This document shows, one piece after another, positions 6,444-9,711 of a DNA stretch of 9,711 nt. The translations under genes were made by a program, and so were the position numbers. Below the pieces are notes generated by a model. That model did no database searches and had not been told where the DNA came from. It was given only the letters and a program-made list of their open reading frames with translations. The DNA comes from JAIPAH01 sp964345255 (GTDB lineage Bacteria > Bacteroidota > Bacteroidia > Bacteroidales > JAIPAH01), in the NCBI GenBank assembly GCA_964345255.1, contig CAYFQK010000118.1, forward strand, positions 1 through 9,711. Direction: 5' to 3'. How positions within the stretch are numbered: the stretch's first letter is position 1; the number at the start of each line of letters is the position of its first letter.

Positions 6444-6800
6444 TTAAGCAGTAGTTGAATTTTCGATGGTCTGAATAAGTTTCTTTTGATTAAAGGGTTT
6501 GGAAAAATATTCAAAGGCACCCAACTCTAATGCTTGTTTTGCGTAATCCTCAGACGTATAGGCAGAGAGAATGATGGTGGGGATGGAAATGTCTTTTTGT
6601 TTCATTTGTTTCAGAATATCGAAACCACTGAGACCTGGCATCATAATGTCCAGCAGAATGACATCGGGTTGGTAGCTATGTATAGTATTTAACACATTTT
6701 TGCTGTCGATGACCGAATGGGCTTCATAACCGTATTCAGACAGGATATTTTCCAGCATGATGTTATTAACCGTGGAATCGTCAACAATGAGTATCTTCAT
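6444..6800 (-). CDS. Single-domain response regulator (REC only)
   Basis: This is a 118-residue stand-alone receiver domain. Seen: all the key residues, with the acidic pair Asp7-Asp8 (MKILIVDD), phospho-acceptor Asp51 (VILLDIMMPGLSG), Ser79 in the Thr/Ser position (IILSAYTS), Tyr98 and Lys101 (YFSKPF). There is no output domain. Known: such CheY/Spo0F-like proteins act by protein-protein contact or as steps in a phosphorelay. No histidine kinase is in the window, so its partner is unknown. The frame is open upstream to 6926, but the extra 42 codons lack receiver similarity, cover the promoter and begin in an insertion-sequence-like end; the ATG at 6800 matches the normal start of the domain. 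A good Bacteroidota promoter lies 20 bases upstream, so it is probably transcribed alone. Confidence 0.9.
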   Translation of the reverse strand: MKILIVDDSTVNNIMLENILSEYGYEAHSVIDSKNVLNTIHSYQPDVILLDIMMPGLSGFDILKQMKQKDISIPTIILSAYTSEDYAKQALELGAFEYFSKPFNQKKLIQTIENSTTA

Positions 6801-6820
6801 TTTAATTCTATTTCTTTTTT

Positions 6821-6853
6821 CAAAGATACAAAAGATTCCGGTTTTTTTGCAAA
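6821..6853 (-). promoter_or_regulatory. Bacteroidota-type promoter of the response regulator
   Basis: On the minus strand TTTG (6853-6850) is followed after 21 bases by TATCTTTG (6828-6821). These match the Bacteroidota -33 (TTTG) and -7 (TAnnTTTG) elements exactly, with acceptable spacing. The predicted transcript starts a few bases on and leaves a leader of about 10-20 bases before the ATG at 6800, which supports the short start of the response regulator. Confidence 0.6.
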
Positions 6854-6902
6854 GTGACCTTGTATCAATCGCATGTAAGCTTGATTTCCGGGTTTGGTCT
6901 CG

Positions 6903-6926
6903 GAAGAACTTCTTAGACAGTCTCAT
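6903..6926 (-). repeat. Solitary copy of the inverted-end sequence
   Basis: Read on the minus strand from 6924 this is GAGACTGTCT then AAGAAGTTCTT. The first ten bases, and the AT before them, are identical to the right end of the 160-bp element (5752-5741), and both end in CTT after an A-rich part. No partner end is found nearby other than those of that element. It may be the remaining end of a lost insertion sequence. Confidence 0.35.
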
Positions 6927-7016
6927 ATGATTTTTCCTGTCCAGAAGTTAATCTACCCTATTGGCAGTTGGTGTAAGAAATCATACAGTCTGATGTTAAC
7001 TTTAGCATTGTTTGCC

Positions 7017-9711
7017 TTAAAATAATTTTAGCTGGGTGTCATTTGGTGTTTTTTTCTTGTAGGTATTCTTTTCGATTTCTGTTAATTCCTTCTCAATGCG
7101 GTTTAAAAACGGGCTTCGCTGCATTTGGGCTTCTTTTCCCATAAGAAACCTTTTACGGGCATGCGTCAGATACAGGTAGGTTTTGGCCCGGGTCATGCCC
7201 ACATAAAGTAACCGTTTCTCCTCTTCCTTATCGGTCGATTGGTTGCGGAAAAGCTCATACGGAAGCAATCCTTTTTCGCAGCCAGCGATGAAAGCACATT
7301 GAAATTCCAGTCCCTTGGAGGCATGTAGAGTCATCAGAGTAACTTTTTCCGTTTCTTTTTCATAAGTGTCCGGGGCGCTGCCTAATGTCAGGAAGCGGAG
7401 AAATGCATCGGGAGTATGATTATAGGCTTTTCCTGCTTCTCTGAGCCGTTTTAATACCTCTTCATCTCTGTTGCTTTCATGGATAAACTGATCTGTCAGG
7501 GTAGCAATTCGTTCTTCCATAGAACCCGCCGCATTGACCTGTTCTACTAATGCTTCGTGATCAGTGGGTTTTATCCCCTGAAGTTCGATTCGGTTTTTCA
7601 GGTGTTGATTGTGGGGATCCTGAGCGAATAGTAAGCAATCCCGAGTTTTTCTCACAAGTGGATGTTGAAAGAAAACATCGTCTGCAACCTTTTGATAGGG
7701 GATGGTATGGTCATTCAGGGCCTTCTCAATGGGTTTCATCTGAGCTTTTGTGCGGGTAAGGATCACGAAATCAGAGAGGCTTTCAATAGCATCGTCGCTT
7801 TCGCCGCTACTCACCTGGCTGTCCATGCTGAAAAATCGCAATCCTCCGCTGAGTTCTTCGATGGTTCGGGCGATATATTCTGCCTCGCTTTTCTCGGTTT
7901 GTTGGGGAGCGATTTTTATCTGTACCCCCTTGTTTAGGGCATTTAGATTGTTTTCTTGCAGGACATTCCCGGAGGCTTTTAGGATGTTACCCGAACAGCG
8001 ATAACTGGTTTGAAGTTTGAATACCTTGGTGTCGGGAAAGTCTTCGATTAACCGGCTGATAAACCGGTTGCTGGACCCCCGGAAGCCATAAATGGCCTGG
8101 TTGGGATCCCCGATGATGTATAGATTCGGACGCTCGCTTCCGGCAAGTTTATACAAAAATTCGTACTGGATGGTGTTCATATCCTGGGACTCGTCTACTA
8201 GTACCCACTGATAATGGTCCTGGAGTTCCTTTTGAATGCCGGGATGCGCATCCATTATTTGTACGACTTTGGATATCAGGTCTTCCAGGTCGAATAAGTT
8301 GTATTGAGCTAACATCTCTTCATATTTCCGGAACGCGGGTTTGTCCTGGTTTTCTGGCGTTATGTATTCCTGTTTGATCCGGCCAAAAGCAGCGGCTTTC
8401 TGTTTGGCTTCCTGCTGGCTACATTGAAAAGTTTTCTTTATCAGTTCTCGTTTAACGGTTTCATCAGCGATGACAAATTTTTTGGTTCGCTGGATTATTT
8501 CCGCATGACGTTTCAGGATAGAATATCCAAGCGCATGGAATGTAGAAATGGTTGGTGACGTTTGGGATTCCTCTGAGGAGATTAATGCGTTGCAGCGGTT
8601 TTGCATCTCTTCGGCTGCTTTGTTTGTGAAGGTAATGGCCAGTATATGTTCCGGGTTCACATGGTTTTGTTCAATGAGCCAGGCCATACGATGGGTAAGC
8701 ACGCGTGTCTTTCCGGTTCCCGGGCCGGCAAGAACCACCGCCGGTCCCTCGGCATGTTGAATGGCTTGCTGTTGCCCGGGATTCATTCCCTGTAATGAAC
8801 TTGTCTGGGGCGTTTTATACTCTGGTTCGGGTTCAGCGGCCCGGGCAGTGTCAGGTTGGGCGGAGTCCTTCAATTTCCGGTATTCCGAGAGGTCAAAATT
8901 GATCAACTTGCGTTTTTCTGTTTGCCTGAACTGGTCAGAAACATTGAACAGGGATTCCTGGGTCGACAGGTATTTTACCTCGTCGGGCTGAAATACTTTG
9001 ATCTGACCGTACTCCCCGTCAAATCCTTCACGGATAATCACTTCGTTATTGCGCATACGCCGAATACCCTCTGCAAGTACATCACCAGCAACCTCTTTCA
9101 CCTGTTCAAGCGGCATAAAGTGTAATAAGTTGAATTCTGAGCCGGATTTTTCGATCAGGTGGTCGTATTTCTTAGCAATTTTTTTTGATTTTTCACCGAC
9201 CCCTTCAATCTCCGAAAGCATTTCTTTTAGCGGGATAAGGGAGTAATAGGGTAGCCGGTTGGGCTTTTGGGTGATATCCTCCCGATCCGACAGTTTTACA
9301 ATACGGTTGGTAACTCCAACGGTTACTTTTTTTCCGCACACCGGGCATATACCACCGTGTTTCATGGTCTTTACGGGGTCCCACCGAACCTGGCATTTTC
9401 GGTGTCCATCATAATGATATTTTCCTTCCTGGGGATACATATCAATAGTTCCGCCAAACGATTCAGGATCGCCTGTTTTCATTGCTTCTATCATTGAATC
9501 GTAATTCAACCCGGATTTGAAGAGGTTTGCGTTTCTGCCGAGTTTTTCCGGAGAGTGCGCATCGGAATTGGAGAGCAGAGTGTATTGATCCAGAAAGCTA
9601 CACATCCAGTTAAGCGGTGGATCTGTTGAAAGACCGGTTTCCACTGCGTGAATATGTTCAGTAAGGTCTTCGAAACAGTCTTCCATGCGGTCAAATCCTG
9701 ATTTGGAGCCA
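7017..9711 (-). CDS. Endonuclease Q-like PHP nuclease fused to UvrD/Rep helicase (N-terminus beyond window)
   Basis: The frame is open through the right edge: codons before the Met at 9686 read GSKSGFDR, which continues the family pattern, so that Met is internal. Numbering from it: the EndoQ-like part covers 1-235, with VETGLSTDPP (15-24), the PHP motif SNSDAHS (39-45), EEGKYHYDGHR-like sequence at 86-96, a zinc site with Cys98 and Cys114-x2-Cys117, and a helical region with GVGEKSKK. After a linker rich in Ala, Glu and Pro (236-298) comes an SF1A helicase: NPGQQQAI, Walker A GPGTGKT (321-327), ITFTNKAAEEM, DESQD (498-502), GDPNQAIYGFRG, SYRCSGNI, TLHASKGLEF and LLYVGMTRAK. All motifs are intact; the 2B region looks shorter than in UvrD. 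Known: EndoQ nicks DNA 5' of deaminated bases and abasic sites; UvrD unwinds from nicks. Inferred: one polypeptide nicks at damage and then unwinds the strand. Roughly 150-200 N-terminal residues, including the first PHP motif, are missing from view. Confidence 0.9.
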   Translation of the reverse strand, partial: GSKSGFDRMEDCFEDLTEHIHAVETGLSTDPPLNWMCSFLDQYTLLSNSDAHSPEKLGRNANLFKSGLNYDSMIEAMKTGDPESFGGTIDMYPQEGKYHYDGHRKCQVRWDPVKTMKHGGICPVCGKKVTVGVTNRIVKLSDREDITQKPNRLPYYSLIPLKEMLSEIEGVGEKSKKIAKKYDHLIEKSGSEFNLLHFMPLEQVKEVAGDVLAEGIRRMRNNEVIIREGFDGEYGQIKVFQPDEVKYLSTQESLFNVSDQFRQTEKRKLINFDLSEYRKLKDSAQPDTARAAEPEPEYKTPQTSSLQGMNPGQQQAIQHAEGPAVVLAGPGTGKTRVLTHRMAWLIEQNHVNPEHILAITFTNKAAEEMQNRCNALISSEESQTSPTISTFHALGYSILKRHAEIIQRTKKFVIADETVKRELIKKTFQCSQQEAKQKAAAFGRIKQEYITPENQDKPAFRKYEEMLAQYNLFDLEDLISKVVQIMDAHPGIQKELQDHYQWVLVDESQDMNTIQYEFLYKLAGSERPNLYIIGDPNQAIYGFRGSSNRFISRLIEDFPDTKVFKLQTSYRCSGNILKASGNVLQENNLNALNKGVQIKIAPQQTEKSEAEYIARTIEELSGGLRFFSMDSQVSSGESDDAIESLSDFVILTRTKAQMKPIEKALNDHTIPYQKVADDVFFQHPLVRKTRDCLLFAQDPHNQHLKNRIELQGIKPTDHEALVEQVNAAGSMEERIATLTDQFIHESNRDEEVLKRLREAGKAYNHTPDAFLRFLTLGSAPDTYEKETEKVTLMTLHASKGLEFQCAFIAGCEKGLLPYELFRNQSTDKEEEKRLLYVGMTRAKTYLYLTHARKRFLMGKEAQMQRSPFLNRIEKELTEIEKNTYKKKTPNDTQLKLF

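Noticed and set aside
6801..6926. N-terminal 42-codon extension of the response regulator
   Set aside because: It has no receiver similarity, overlaps a consensus promoter and begins in an insertion-sequence-like end; MKILIVDD at 6800 is the usual domain start.
1..9711. CRISPR array
   Set aside because: No series of identical 25-40-base repeats with regular spacers was seen in the window, despite the cas6-like start at the left edge; an array, if present, lies further left.

Overview
The window looks like a chromosomal segment of a Bacteroidota (Bacteroidetes) bacterium. The evidence is a DUF4369 + thioredoxin-fold lipoprotein, TTTG / TAnnTTTG promoter elements, start codons mostly without Shine-Dalgarno sequences, and moderate-to-low GC. 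Nearly all genes lie on the minus strand, so they are best read from right to left.

Right edge (7017-9711): a long ORF, cut by the window end, fuses a C-terminal part of an endonuclease Q-like PHP nuclease to a complete UvrD/Rep-type SF1A helicase. It is probably a deaminated-base repair enzyme carrying its own helicase. Next comes an orphan single-domain response regulator (6444-6800) with a well-formed Bacteroidota promoter, which lies inside what may be the relic of an insertion-sequence end. Then come a small exported beta-barrel-like gene that seems frameshifted near its C-terminus (5894-6208), a 160 bp element with inverted ends (5591-5750), and a thiol-disulfide lipoprotein (4427-5557) followed by a clear intrinsic terminator (4379-4414).

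Middle (1813-4361): a small DUF2007-like protein is the only plus-strand gene (4098-4361). Divergent from it is a two-gene, translationally coupled unit: a CoA-dependent acyltransferase of the HxxxDG superfamily and a zinc-ribbon protein with six membrane segments.

Left edge (1-1643): three minus-strand genes follow in order: a WYL-domain HTH regulator, a small IS200/RAYT-like protein that has lost the HUH histidines and the catalytic tyrosine, and the first 28 codons of a Cas6-like CRISPR endoribonuclease that runs off the window. The edge of a CRISPR-Cas locus thus appears to begin here, with a WYL regulator and a catalytically dead transposase-like protein at its head. This is the most interesting part of the window. 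No CRISPR array is visible in these bases.
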